Part shown: in pieces, positions 22,356-33,211 of the stretch
Layout: the number at the start of each line of letters is the position of its first letter
Position numbering within the stretch: position 1 is the first letter of the stretch
From: Simmondsia chinensis
Lineage: Eukaryota > Streptophyta > Magnoliopsida > Caryophyllales > Simmondsiaceae
Reading direction: 5' to 3'
Length of the DNA stretch: 64,000 nt
Assembly (NCBI GenBank): GCA_018398585.1
Contig: JAGTTD010000016.1
Coordinates: 28,009,212-28,073,211, forward strand
Translations under genes and position numbers: made by a program
Notes under the pieces: model-generated
Seen by the model: only the letters and a program-made list of their open reading frames with translations
The model's database searches: none
What the model was told of the DNA's origin: nothing

Positions 22356-23210
22356 AGACCCGGGGGCTGGGGTTGTCGCACGTGCGGCAGGTTGGGGCCT
22401 AGAGCCCCCAGAATAGGATGGACGAGAGCCCGAAAATAAATTGTCCTCTTATAATCGGGACAAGTGCATAGCCTGTTGTAAACTACACGGTTGTAACATC
22501 AAGATCGGGTGTCTAATCGAATCTTTAAGGCCCGTGACAAAACAAGAAACCAAATGTTCCTCAAAAAGGTTTAAGCGCGAAATCAAGCGCTCAAACTAAG
22601 TCTGATAAGCAGAAACAGTGCCAACTTGATGTAAATTCATTAAATCAGACATAGGATCTTCATAACTACAACCAAACCGAGCAATTAACAGCGACGAATA
22701 CTCAGGCCATGTAATAGACTCAATCGGACGCCCTAGGGTTCGAACCAAGGCACGATGCCATTCTAAGGCATCATCCTCTAAATGTATCGAAGCAATTTTA
22801 ACTTGTGCCGAAGAAGGAGTATTATCAATCTCGAAAAATTGTTTAACCTTCCAAATCCAATTCTTGATGTTTAAACCACCGGAGAATCGAGGAAAATCAA
22901 CCTTAGGCATTCGTGTACGAATTGAATAGGGAGAAGATGCAGAAGAATTAATACCAGAATTCGGCTCTGCCGAATGTACCGGAGAAGGTGGTGGAGGCGG
23001 TGGCTGGGCGAGATCGATCGGTCGAGCAAACAAGCCATTGCCGGTGCGCTGAGATTGACGAATTTCCTGCAGGATGTCTTTAATCACAGACAACTCCGAA
23101 TCCAACCGCGACTCCAATTCGTTGAATCGATCATCAATTCGAGTTTCGGTTTCATCCAAACGACTCTCTAAATGACGTAAATCGGACAGACTACGAGTGC
23201 CTTCCGCCAT
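22356..23210 (-). pseudogene. gypsy gag, broken by two stops
   Basis: Starts MAEGTRSLSDL with a coiled-coil-like N-terminus, a PPPPPPSP linker, and the capsid motif PKVDFPRFSGG..NWIWKVKQFF. A stop at 22596-22598 follows VSAYQT, and the same frame then continues in recognisable gag (FERLISRLNLFEEHLVSCFV) to a second stop near 22450. The element therefore encodes no complete Gag. Confidence 0.88.
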
Positions 23211-23251
23211 TGGTGAACGAACGCAGCGTGAGGCCTGAATCTGATACCAAT

Positions 23252-23469
23252 TGTTACATCGAATTGGTGTAACGACCCTAGGGTTAGGGTTTAGGGGAGT
23301 TAGAGTTAGGTGAGAGAAAGAAATAGAAGAAGGGGATGAGAAGTAGAATTAAGATGAGAGGGAGTTTACTTTTTATTCAATGATTCAAATGAGACACTTA
23401 CACCCTTATTTATACTTTCACACACTTAATTCCACTAATTGCACTCTATTATGCTAAGTACATGTAACA
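23252..23469 (-). repeat. 5' LTR of the gypsy-type element
   Basis: 218 bp, the same length as its partner, differing at about six positions by eye. The primer-binding site lies directly inside it (reverse of ATCTGATACCAA at 23240-23251). Confidence 0.92.
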
Positions 23470-23738
23470 TTCTTGTCTGATGTTGATGTTAAATGTCTAC
23501 AGTGCAGTCTGGTTTATTTTGATTCGATCTCGATTTGCATGATGATAGCCGCGAAGGTTTTTAAGCCACTTAGAATCATGACTTCTCTCATTTTGAAAGG
23601 GAAGTCATTTTCCCTCATTTGAGGGAAAAAGTTTTCCATCAAAAAATCTTTTCCTTGAGCTAATGATACGCCAAACAAAGAAAAAAGGGAAAATCACTTC
23701 CTAGAATGTATTTTTCCCCTAAAACAAACGGAGCCTTA

Positions 23739-24614
23739 ATTGCAAAGTTTAAGAGATTTGTTTTGTGTACATGTTCTTTTAATGGGAGGCTAGTCTCGAG
23801 CCACTTTTATTAATTTCCTGGTATAATACCAGAGTGTCTTATTTTAATACAAGAGTGTTCTTCTTTTTTTTTTTTTTTTTTTCCTTCAGAATGTCCCTTT
23901 TCTCTAGATTTTGGCTTGTATTTATAGATTTTTTGATGGTGGACCGCCTTCCTATGCTAAGTTGGGGAGTCATTTCGCCTTGTTGTATATCGGGGCATGA
24001 TGACTGCTAAGTCTGAGATGCTTGTTTTCCAGCAATTGTTTCATCGTTCGCGTTTGCATGTAGTCGTCGTTTGTTTGGATATGGGCAATTTATATCTAGG
24101 TACCTAGATGTGTCTCGCGCCCCGAAGGTCTTCGTTTGCTTTCCGTGCTCTTGCCTAGGCGTTGTTGTTTTTTGTTGTTATTAGGACCGGGCCAGTCCTG
24201 ATATTTCCAGGGCCTCAAGCGAAATTCTCAAAAGAGGCCTTTCATATGCAATAAATTATAATAATTTTGACTATAAAATTTACTAATACTAAGAATTGAT
24301 AATTAAAAACCACAACTTCAAAAATCTGGGGCCCTTAAAATTCGGGGGCCCCAAGCAGGTATTTGGGTTGCTTGAAGTTATATCCAACCCTAATCAGGAC
24401 TATTTTATAAAATTAAAAGTGAAGATAGCGTGTTATGTCGAATTATTATATATTAAATGATGAAGATATTTGCATAAAAATAATCTGATTTAATCAAAAA
24501 TAAATGGCGATGATGTCGTAAAAGAGTGCAGAGGCGGTCCTCCGATTCCCATTCATTATCATTGGTGACACTTTCTGCTGTTGTTATTTAATGTGGTACC
24601 AATATCATATTATA
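23739..24614. other. Intergenic DNA with a worn inverted-repeat element
   Basis: Positions 24185-24405 begin CCGGGCCAGTCCTGATATTT and end CCAACCCTAATCAGGAC, with GGGGCCC motifs between. They look like a decayed hAT-like MITE. A T-rich run lies at 23863-23883. No gene seen. Confidence 0.4.
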
Positions 24615-25115
24615 TATATTTTGAAAATTATCATTTGGATATTCAAAATTTAAACATTTATTATTTAGATATTCTGATATTTTATCACTTAAATATCTTG
24701 AAGTTTTAAAATTTTATTAATAAAGTACTCTTTTGCCAAATGTTCGATAGATTTTTGTTAGAAAATACTAAAATTGAACATGATTTTAACAATATGTTAT
24801 ATCTTCAGTAGAATTTGATATTTTTGCCGAAAAATGTGAAAATAGCACATAATTATGATAGTTTTTAGGTAGTCCATATTAATATTCGGTAAATATTTTA
24901 TTGCAATTCGTTGAGTTTTTGATAATAACATTGGCATTAGTTTATATATATTATCTTACTCATGGTTTTTTGTATAAAATTGATCAGATTATTACAAAAA
25001 TTCATCAAATTTTGATACAGGGTATCTGGGTGATAAAATATTCAAACCTTGGGGTGCCCCATTGTATATATTGAAATGTCAGGATACCTGAGTAATAATT
25101 TTCTTATATATTTAA
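24615..25115. mobile_element. Foldback MITE, family 3
   Basis: Inverted ends GAAAATTATCATTTGGATA and CCTGAGTAATAATTTTCT, with TATATATTT on both sides, compatible with a 9-bp duplication in an AT-rich site. The arms repeat phrases on axis CAAATTTTGAT/ATCAAAATTTG. Confidence 0.6.
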
Positions 25116-25152
25116 TATATATAATGAGATATTATTATATTCCACAATCTAG

Positions 25153-25315
25153 TCATTCTGCGAAGTCCTAGCTCCCAACACCTTTAGATTTACAAACCCG
25201 ATTTCCGCCACCAGATTCATATCCTTTCTCAAAAATCTCGGAAAACGGTATGAATCTGGTGGCCTGGAAGCAAGTTAATAAACCCAAAGGTATTGCGGAC
25301 TAGGGCTTCGTAGAA
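25153..25315. repeat. Long hairpin, ~70-bp arms
   Basis: The left arm (ATTCTGCGAAGTCCTAG ... CCACCAGATTCATATCC) is complementary to the right arm (GGTATGAATCTGGTGG ... GACTAGGGCTTCGTAGAAT), about 80% paired with a short loop near 25229-25241. It could be a small MITE or a hairpin RNA source. No relatives seen in the window. Confidence 0.7.
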
Positions 25316-26736
25316 TAGAAATGATTAATTTGGCTTTCTTGCGTCCGCTAGGATAAAATTTTCTTAATAACAAGAAAAACCTTTGGGTTAAGATTATCAT
25401 GTAGTTGACGACATGAATCTTTTTAAGGACCCAAAACTAAAAGTAGTTGATTTCATATCTAACAGTGAGTTGAATTCAAGGACACCGGCTAGAATATTGC
25501 TAGACATATCCTCCCATTGGTCTTACGGGTTCGTGTCCCTCTTTGTTGTCCTCATGATTAATAATATAAGGGTTTCACTGCGAGAAGTTTCTTTTTTTTT
25601 CAGCAAAGTCCGCTGCATAGCTTGCTCGTGTTATTAATCCTTAGCAGGACGTTGCTCTAAAGATTAAAGTATATTAGATTTTTTTATAAACCTACTGGGT
25701 GGCTTCGATTTGAAGTTTAGACATTGCTACAGGAATCGGTGAAGTCAAAACTTCGAATCCATCTAGAGAAATATTGTCGGTGAAATCTGTCCATGGAGGT
25801 CCATTAGCCCACCGTTGCTCCAAATGGACTTGAAGTTTAGACATGGCTACAAAGATTAAAGTATATTACAGATATTTCATATATATTGGACCTCGCAGGA
25901 AAAGAAAATCATTTTCATGAACGGTAATCAGGTATCAAATTGAATGGCATTTACTAGTTATAACTAACAAAAATATGAGAGAATATAATACGATTTTTAT
26001 TCAATCTAAAGCAATCAACCAACTCGACCAATCAAGAAATTCTAAAACAGTAATATATTAGTATATAACTAGTATAATAGTATAGAATTTACATGTAAAA
26101 TATAGCATCGGAAAGATAGGAGGGATAATAGAAAGGGGTGTGAGAGACTTAGAAAGAGAGGGAGAGAGAGAGAGACAATCAAACAAAATTCATCCATATC
26201 TCTCCTCTAATATTAAGTCCCTATATATAGAGTTAAAAGAGGAATATAACCGTAATTAAATACTTAACTTATTTTTTATACTTAATTTACCCCTCACTTA
26301 ATCTCTATATTTTAAATTGTATCGAAAAAGGGCAGACAAGTCACATACATACTATATGGCATTGTCTATCCATACATCAGAACGGGTTACCTATAAATAG
26401 TGCAGCCAGTGTTTTCACCCGATCTTAAAATTATAATATAATATTTCTTATTTTAGGGAGGCAACTCATGAGACTATGTCTCATAAAGCAATATCACTAT
26501 CATATTCTATATACCATCATTGCATGTCCGCTTATATGTTATGTATGAAACTTTTAAGAAAATTAAATAAGTATATTAAAATGGTACAATTTAAAAAATA
26601 ATAGTCACTGAGAAATATTTTAGATATTAATAAATAAGTTAAGTTATTTGTACTAACTGTACCTCTTTTTCTAACCCTATATATAGAGGTTTTTAGTGTA
26701 ATAGAAGGTTGTAAATGGATGAATGTTCGAGTTTCT
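25316..26736. other. Intergenic DNA, no gene seen
   Basis: Short direct repeats (CTTGAAGTTTAGACAT twice, AAAGATTAAAGTATATTA twice) at 25655-25875 and a (GA)n run near 26150-26175. The 74-codon ORF at 25413-25637 is not recognisable. Confidence 0.45.
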
Positions 26737-26760
26737 CCCCCCCCCCCCCCCCCCCCCCCC
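26737..26760. repeat. (C)24 run
   Basis: Uninterrupted run of 24 Cs, unusual for a plant genome this AT-rich. It lies 60 bp before a 5S-headed SINE. Confidence 0.9.
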
Positions 26761-26821
26761 TCTCTTGAGGTCTCTCCCACCCCCTTCTCTTTAATTCCCA
26801 GTCTCGATACTAACATATACC

Positions 26822-27040
26822 GTCATCAGATCCCATTAGAATTTGGAAATTAAGTGTGTTTGGGCGAGAGCAGTATCAGGATTGGTGACCTCCTGGGAAG
26901 TCCTCACCCTCAAGTTGGAGGCACTTGGAAACAACCTCTCTTCATGGGTAATACCCTGAAGGGGGAAGGCTGCGTACATCCACTCCCAGACCTTGCTTAG
27001 GAGGGAGCCCTTCGGGCACCGAGTATGTTGCTTTTTTTTT
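26822..27040 (+). mobile_element. 5S rRNA-headed SINE, subtype B
   Basis: Head AGATCCCATTAGAATTTGG to GATTGGTGACCTCCTGGGAA, then the tail CAAGTTGGAGGCACTTGG, GGAAGGCTGCGTACATCCAC and GGAGCCCTTCGGGCAC, ending in a T-rich run. The 5' end is shortened or diverged and no duplication is clear. Confidence 0.8.
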
Positions 27041-27554
27041 TTTTTTTTTTTATCTTTCTATCTCATCCTCCCTTCGTTCTTACTATACAATCTTATTTTT
27101 ACTTGTAGATCTTTGTGCATTGTATGGATTATACAAGTTATACACAAAAACACTACTATCTTTGAGTTGGATTGCTTGACTAATTGATTAGCTGCTAGAT
27201 TGATATGCTTCGTATCAATATGTATCATATCGATGTATTTGTACTATATCACTTTCATCTGACATGATGAGATAGTTAGAAATTATATTATTAGCTCAAT
27301 TTTATTTTTATTATAAGGCTAAAATAACGTAATATATATAAATAATATACAGACTAAGCTAATATAATTAAAAATAAAAACTAAAACGACCTAATATAAC
27401 ATGACTGAAAAAAAATAACTAAAAAAATAGTGAAGGGACAATTGGTTCTTTTTTCACCGAATATCATGCCAGCCATTGCAAGTTGACAAACAAGAGTGGC
27501 TCGCAAAATCCCCTTTTTCAAATTATCAACTTTATATATATATATATATATATG

Positions 27555-28085
27555 ATAGCATTTTCACGAGAATATGAGAACGTAAAAAGGGCGAATTCTA
27601 ACCCTCTATTGAAATGGACAACCAAGATTTGTTAAAAATTAAAAAAAAATAGAAATTTATGACTCATACCCCTTCATGGGGCAAAAAGAAAGAAGGGGTA
27701 AGGAAGGAAAATTGGTTTTTTTTTTTTTTTAATGTTCAATAAATCTTGGCTGTAAATTCTTTTTTAATGCTCAACAAATCTTGGTCGTCCATCACAATAC
27801 TCTCATCCTCTCATAAGAACGCCACTCATGGGGCGAATCCTATCCCTCCATTGTAATGAACGGTCAAGATTTGTTGAGCATTAAAAAAAATTAATTTACG
27901 GCCCATACCCCTTTATGGGACATAAAGAAATAAGGGATAAGGGAAGAAAATTTTTTTTTTTTTCAATACTCAACAATTGGCCATAAATTATTATTTTTAA
28001 AATGTCCAATAAATTTTAACAGTCCATTATAATGGAAGGCCAGGATTCGCCCTCTCACGCTCTCGCCCTCTTATTATTTTGTAAA
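27555..28085. mobile_element. Two adjacent MITEs, family 4
   Basis: Each copy (about 27555-27826 and 27827-28085) has inverted ends with GGGCGAATTCTAACC..CAAGATTTGTT and its reverse AACAAATCTTGG..GGAGGG, around a centre CCCCTTCATGGGGC..AAGAAGGGGTAAG. A (TA)n run is at 27535-27553. Confidence 0.6.
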
Positions 28086-28362
28086 AAGGATGCATAATTT
28101 CTTTTTTTTTATTTTTTATGCTTATATTAATTTAATTTCTGTATAATTTACATGATGGAATAAGAAAATATAATTTTAGAGTGAATTAACGCTAAGTTGG
28201 TTCCAATTTTTCAATGGAATGCTATATCAATATTAGAAATATTGCAGCAAATATAATGGTTATAGCAAAATTTTAGTAAGAACAAAAAGCAATTTTAATT
28301 TCCCTCCAGAAATATATTGTTATACTTTGAATTATATACCTAAATTAATATAAATTAAAGGG

Positions 28363-28575
28363 TTATTTGCATAAAAGGTCTATGTATTTGTCATTGTATC
28401 AATTTAATCCTTATGTTTTTAATTGTGTCAATGTAATTCATGTACGAGTTACAATATGTCAATTTGGTCCTTAATTAGAGTCAGATTTGTGTCGACTTAA
28501 TAATAAAATTTTTAATAGTTCGACCATAATTTTGGCTAAATTGAGTCAATTGGTGAATTTTTAAGATTTGTTGGA
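28363..28575. mobile_element. Family 1 MITE, left half only
   Basis: Begins GGGTTATTTGCATAAAAGG with the GTCAATTT(A/G)GTCC motif repeats. The right arm is lost where a family 4 MITE begins. Confidence 0.55.
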
Positions 28576-28800
28576 TATTAAAACAAATAATAATTTATGA
28601 CAAAGATTTGTTGAGTATTGAAAAAAATAAAAAATAAAAACTCTCTCCCTTACCCCTTCTTTCTTTCTGGCCCATGAAGGGGTTGGGCAATAAATTGTTA
28701 TTTTTTTTAATATTCAACAAATCTTGGCTCTCTATTATACTGGAAGGCCAAAATTCGCTCCTCTCGTACTCTTTCCCACTCATAAAAACGTTACCCCTAA
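28560..28800. mobile_element. Family 4 MITE
   Basis: The same inverted phrases (AAGATTTGTTGAGTATTG and AATATTCAACAAATCTTGG) around CCCCTTCTTTCTTTCTGGCC, as in the pair at 27555. Confidence 0.55.
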
Positions 28801-29451
28801 ACACAATTTACGTAAAATTTAATATATTAATATCATACCATATTGTAAAGGGAATTTTATCCTATCTATATGGCATCATTTATTTATGAATTTAAAGCAA
28901 AGAGTATTTGGACCGTCAAATTAAATAAATAAAGATAGAAATATGCTATATGTACCCTATTTGCATATTTCAATTTACGATCATTTACATTTTAATACCT
29001 CTATATTTTTAAAAATAATAAAAAAGAACCCTAATCTTTTTAAATTAATAAAAAAGACCTTATGTTTTATCATAATAATAAAAAAACCCGTAAATTTTTG
29101 TCATATTAATAAAAAGCTCACTCTACGACGTGATAACATCATTTTCTGTCCATAGAGCTAAGTAGGCAACGGCTTTTTTATCAATACTACAATAAAATGA
29201 TAAAATTACCCTTTAATAACCCTATTTTTAAATAAATTAAATAATAATAGATAATTTCTACGTATTACAACATCTCAAATTATGTAATAATAATGTAGCT
29301 ACTCCGCCAATAAAATATTTAGTTCAGAAAACATATACTAGAATATTATGAATTTTGTGGTGATAAATATTAAAATTTTATAGTATTTTTATTTAAGTAG
29401 TAATATAATGGGGTAACATAACATTAGGTTATAAGAAGATAATTTTATGAT
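28801..29451. other. AT-rich intergenic DNA, nothing seen
   Basis: No supported feature. AATAAAAAA-type phrases repeat near 29010-29120. Confidence 0.4.
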
Positions 29452-29832
29452 ATTTTTTTTTTTTCCGATAATTAGAGCAGTGCTCGATACAAAAGCGGCG
29501 CCCTCAAACAAGAGGACCCCGAAAATACAAATAGATACCAGTATGATTCAAATACAAAAAGTTAACACCCCAATAAAACATTGAAGCCCACCCATGCTTA
29601 ACAGCCCAAACCCCAGCAGATACACCTACAATGACAGAAACAAGCTTAGCGATGATCAGCAAGAATCAATCAGGCACAGGTAATTCCAACTCTTGAAACA
29701 CTCCACGTTGTATGCAAGCTCGGCTGGTGAGTACGGGAATGCAGGGCACCATGTTTTAATCCAAAAGCCGAGCCTAACTTTTGCCGACCATATCAGATCC
29801 CGCAGGTTCCACTGTCCTTCCTCGAAGACATT
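29452..29832 (-). mobile_element. Possible non-LTR retrotransposon 3' end
   Basis: On the minus strand a frame reads NVFEEGQWNLRDLIWSAK then KTWCPAFPYSPAELAYNV, ending in a stop near 29665, followed by about 200 bp and an A-run (the T-run at 29452-29464). This pattern resembles the C-terminus of a plant L1-type LINE followed by its 3' UTR. I recognise it only loosely. Confidence 0.4.
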
Positions 29833-29865
29833 CTTATTTTATTTTTATAAGCAAATAAGGTTATT

Positions 29866-30270
29866 TAAACGAAAGGTCCTTGTACTTTTCTCATGGTGTC
29901 AATTTAGTCCTTATATTTTTAATTATTTCAATTTAGACTATTTACAATTAATATTATGTCAATTTAGTCCTTTAGTTAAATTAAAATTAAATTAATGACG
30001 TAATTTTTAATGGCACAATCGTGTTAGATGCAAGTCACACATCGCAAATTCACCCGTTGACTCAATTTAACCCAACCCGCTCCCAAACCTTTAAAAATTT
30101 TATTAATAACTCAATATAAATTTTACTCTAAGGTCGAAATTGACACAATATTAATTATAAAAGGACTAAATTGATGCAATTAAAATTACAAGGACTATTT
30201 TTTTCAATATTATAAGAACTAAATTGACAGAATGAATAAACTTCAAAGACCTTTGACGTAAATAACTATA
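29866..30270. mobile_element. Mutator-type foldback MITE, family 1
   Basis: Ends GGTTATTTAAACGAAAGGTCC and GACCTTTGACGTAAATAAC are inverted, with opposed GTCAATTTAGTCC-type arms. The duplication is not clean here. Confidence 0.7.
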
Positions 30271-30430
30271 TAATTTATATAATATATTAATTAAATTCCA
30301 TTTGCAAACGTTTCCGATTATATCCCACACATTGAATGGAGGAGGATGACGATGTAATTATTCCATTTCCAAGCCCCACCCAAACGTCAAAATGGAATCA
30401 TTTAAGATGGGTGCAACTAGAATAACAACT

Positions 30431-31518
30431 GCATACGAGAGTACCAACACGCAAATACCAAATTCTTTTAAAACTCCGAAATTAAGCATGTTTGAGGAAG
30501 AATAGCACCAAGATGAGTAAACTCCTGGGAAGTCCTCGTGTTGCACCCCGTAGGTTGGGGGTTCTTGGAAACAACCTCCCTTTAGTACGCAAGCACCGGA
30601 TCCTATTAGAACTCCGAAATTAAGCGTACTTGGGCTAGAATAGTACCAAGATGGGTGACTTCCTGGGAAGTGCTCGTGTTGCACCCCTCAGGTTGGGAAT
30701 TCTTGGAAACAGCCTCCCTTCAGTACGCAAGCACCGGATCCCATTAGAACTCCGAAATTAAGCGTGCTTGGCCAAGAATAGTAATAAGATGGGTGACCTC
30801 CGGGAAGTCCTCGTGTTGCACCCCTCAGGTTAGGGGTTCTCAGATACAACTGTTAGAGTATAAAACCAATCCTGGGCCTTCACCTATCAGCTTAAGCTTT
30901 TGGGACAGATGGTTCCTTGACATGGTATCAGAGCCTTGATGACCAAGAGGTCAGGAGTTCGAATCTCAACAGCTCCCACTTTTAATATTAAAACAATTAA
31001 GCACAAGGTAAGATGTGGGCCTGTGATTATCCACGCTACAAGCCCAGACAGGCATTTGCGTGAGGGGGCATGTTAGAGTATAAAACCAATCCTGGGCCTT
31101 CACCCTTCAGCTTAGGCTTTTGGGAAAGATGGTTCCTTGACAACCTCCCTTCAGTATGCAAGTACCATATCCCATTAGAACTCTGAAATTAAGCGTGCTT
31201 GGGCGAGAATAGTACCAAAATGAGTGACCTCCTGGAAAGTCCTCATGTTGCACCCCTCAGGTTGGAGGTTCTTGGAAATAGCCTCCCTTCAGTATGCAAG
31301 CACCGGATCCCATTAGAACTCTGAAATTAAGCGTGCTTCGGCGAGAATAGTACCAAGATGGGTGATCTCCTAGTAAGTTTTCATGTTACACCCCTCAAGT
31401 TGGGAGTTCTTGAAAACAACTTCCCTTTAGGATAGCACTCTGAAGAGGGAAGGCTGCATACATCCATCCCCAGACCCTACTTAAGTGGGAGTCCTTAGGG
31501 CACTGAGAATGTTGCTTT
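30431..31518 (+). mobile_element. 5S rRNA-headed SINE with five tandem heads
   Basis: Subtype A. An exact 18-bp duplication GCAACTAGAATAACAACT flanks it (30413-30430 and 31519-31536). The first head is full (GAGTACCAACACG...). Heads 2-5 restart at TACGCAAGCACCGG or TATGCAAG.. at 30586, 30724, 31155 and 31293. The spacing is 138 bp, and 431 bp where a 292-bp TRIM is nested. Each unit keeps ATTAAGCGTGCTTGG-type promoter sequence and the 5S 3' end TCCTCGTGTTGCACCCCT. Only the last runs on into the complete tail (GAAGGCTGCATACATCCATC ... GAGAATGTTGCTTT). A related unoccupied site is at 32160 (GCAACTAGAATAACAG). Confidence 0.9.
30851..31142 (+). mobile_element. Complete TRIM-like element nested in the SINE array
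   Basis: LTRs at 30851-30922 and 31071-31142 (72 bp each, nearly identical). The primer site TGGTATCAGAGCC begins at the first base after the 5' LTR. Purine tract TGAGGGGGCA. The internal region is only about 148 bp with a B box (GAGTTCGAATCTC) and no ORF. The third SINE head is interrupted. Flanks read ACAAC on the left and AC..CTCCC on the right, so the target duplication is ambiguous. Confidence 0.88.
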
Positions 31519-31536
31519 GCAACTAGAATAACAACT

Positions 31537-33210
31537 CTCTATGGATAAAGATTCGGTACATTTGTTTCTAAAAATATATGATGCAGCGCGTAGATGAAAA
31601 TTTACAGGAATGGGAAAACTCCTTTAACCTAATTCTCACACCCCAAGAGTAGAGGAAAAACACATAAAAAGAGATAAATTCTTTAAACAATTGAATGCCT
31701 AAGACCCTAATTGGCCTAACTAGACTCAAACTAATACGAATTTTAAATTAAAATCAACAGTGGAGATTGCAATCCGTGTGTTATATCTAGCAATCCGTAT
31801 GATCTTTCTAAAATAAAGATTAAAAAAATACAAAATAAAATTAACTAATTAGATTTTAGATCTAAGCTTTCCTAATTAAGTTCAAATTCTATGTTCTCCC
31901 GGCCATACGCCTCCCTTCTCGCCATCTCGAGCAACTCGCCAATGCCACCCTCCAAGCTATCCGCCAATTAAAAGGCGGGGCTGTATCAATATATCAGATA
32001 TTTATTGTTCAAATAACTTTTAAACCATTTATATAAATGTAGAATTCATTTTTTTTTTTAAATTTTAGGCAGAAATAGAAGCAAAAACAAAAAGTTTTCA
32101 AAAAAAAAAAAAAGACGCCATTGAAAATCAATTTTCATAAAAGCATTTTCAAAAGGGATGCAACTAGAATAACAGACCGTTAAGGATAAAGATTTAGTAC
32201 ATTTGTTTTAAGAATATATCAAATATTTTATCATATTAAATAACCTTTAAACTATTTATATAAAAGCGGAAGTTGTATTACTGCTTTTAAGTAGAGGTAA
32301 CAGCAAAAATATAACGTTTTCAAAAAATAGATGCTATTGAACGTACTTTTATATAAAAGTAATTTTTTCACAGTTTGACGGAAAAAAGGTCCCTATAAGT
32401 TGGTTTGGATATCAAATATTTTGTGTGAGAATCATTACGCTAGATTATGAATAAGAAACTCTATCTTAGCCCAACTATACTATTGGGTTGAAGTTCATGG
32501 CCCATAGCTTTCACCATTTGTGGGCTTTAAATGGGCTTTGACTTTTAAATGGGCCTATATAAGCCCAGTTCAGATTCCAACCCAAAACGGAAAATTAACA
32601 CTAAAAATAATCCAACCAATTTCCTATTATTATTATTTTTTCTTTTACAGAGGTTAGCACTTAGATATCCTACAATTTCAAAGTTCTATAAGAAAAAGTA
32701 TAAATTATAATGTGACACATGGTATCCTAGTTGTTTTTTTTTTTTTTTTTTTTTTGCTAAATCAATTATGGTATCCTAATATGTATGTGTCATGTGAGCA
32801 TTTTTTGGACAAAAATTTACTAAATTCTAGTGCGACTATTTTGAAAAAAGATAAAGTCGTGCCGCGATAGCATTGCCCTCGTTTTAGAGGGAACCCTAAG
32901 GCACTAACATGTATGAGAAGAAGAGCTCTATGAAAAAGGCAGATCCCACACCTTGATACCGGATCTCTCTTGACAAGCACTAGCCATACAATCTGCTAGT
33001 CTATTCGCTTTAGTGTTTGAAAGCGATGTGATCATAACAACGACTTAAAAGATATGTAAGGATGTCAACCGGAGTAAAATGCTTGCCTATGCCAATAAAG
33101 ATACCCATACATCGTTAGAATCATGCGGTAACTCAAAATATTTTTGATTAAAAATTCCCCAATTTCTAGTGCAAGTATATACACTTTACATAATGTATAT
33201 GGTTATATCA
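31537..33210. other. Intergenic DNA, no gene seen
   Basis: A diverged duplicate pair starts at 31519 and 32160 (GCAACTAGAATAAC ... GATAAAGATT..GTACATTTGTTT). A T-run lies at 32732-32755. The 72-codon ORF at 32762-32980 is not recognisable. Confidence 0.45.
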
Positions 33211-33211
33211 A

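Larger units (their letters stand above)
21187..23469 (-). mobile_element. Internally deleted Ty3/gypsy chromovirus
   Basis: Two 218-bp LTRs (about six differences by eye) are flanked by a 5-bp duplication TTCTT (21182-21186, 23470-23474). On the minus strand: LTR, primer site TGGTATCAGATT (Met-tRNA type), gag, protease, a direct jump to the C-terminal chromodomain of integrase, a purine-rich tract, LTR. Reverse transcriptase, RNase H and the integrase core are missing, so it could move only with help from elsewhere. Confidence 0.92.
20358..23735. mobile_element. PIF/Harbinger-type MITE enlarged by nested insertions
   Basis: Terminal inverted repeats GGCTCCGTTTGTTTT at the left and AAAACAAACGGAGCC at the right, flanked by TTA on both sides (20355-20357, 23736-23738), the usual 3-bp PIF/Harbinger target. 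Inside are a Mutator-type MITE (20626-21100) and a gypsy-derived element (21187-23469). Without them the host MITE is about 0.6 kb. Confidence 0.75.

Noticed and set aside
30358..30684. 108-codon minus-strand ORF
   Set aside because: Its repeated peptide phrases are just the antisense of the 5S heads.
30923..30975. tRNA gene in the TRIM interior
   Set aside because: It has a B box, but the start matches a reverse-transcription primer site and no cloverleaf acceptor stem closes.
30440..31400. Tandem array of genuine 5S rRNA genes
   Set aside because: The repeat unit is 138 bp with trimmed 5' ends, many substitutions, a single retroposon tail and an enclosing 18-bp duplication. True 5S genes have intact 120-bp units and non-transcribed spacers.
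30431..31518. CRISPR-like array
   Set aside because: Regular 138-bp spacing comes from tandem SINE heads. There are no short repeats with unique spacers, and this is a plant genome.
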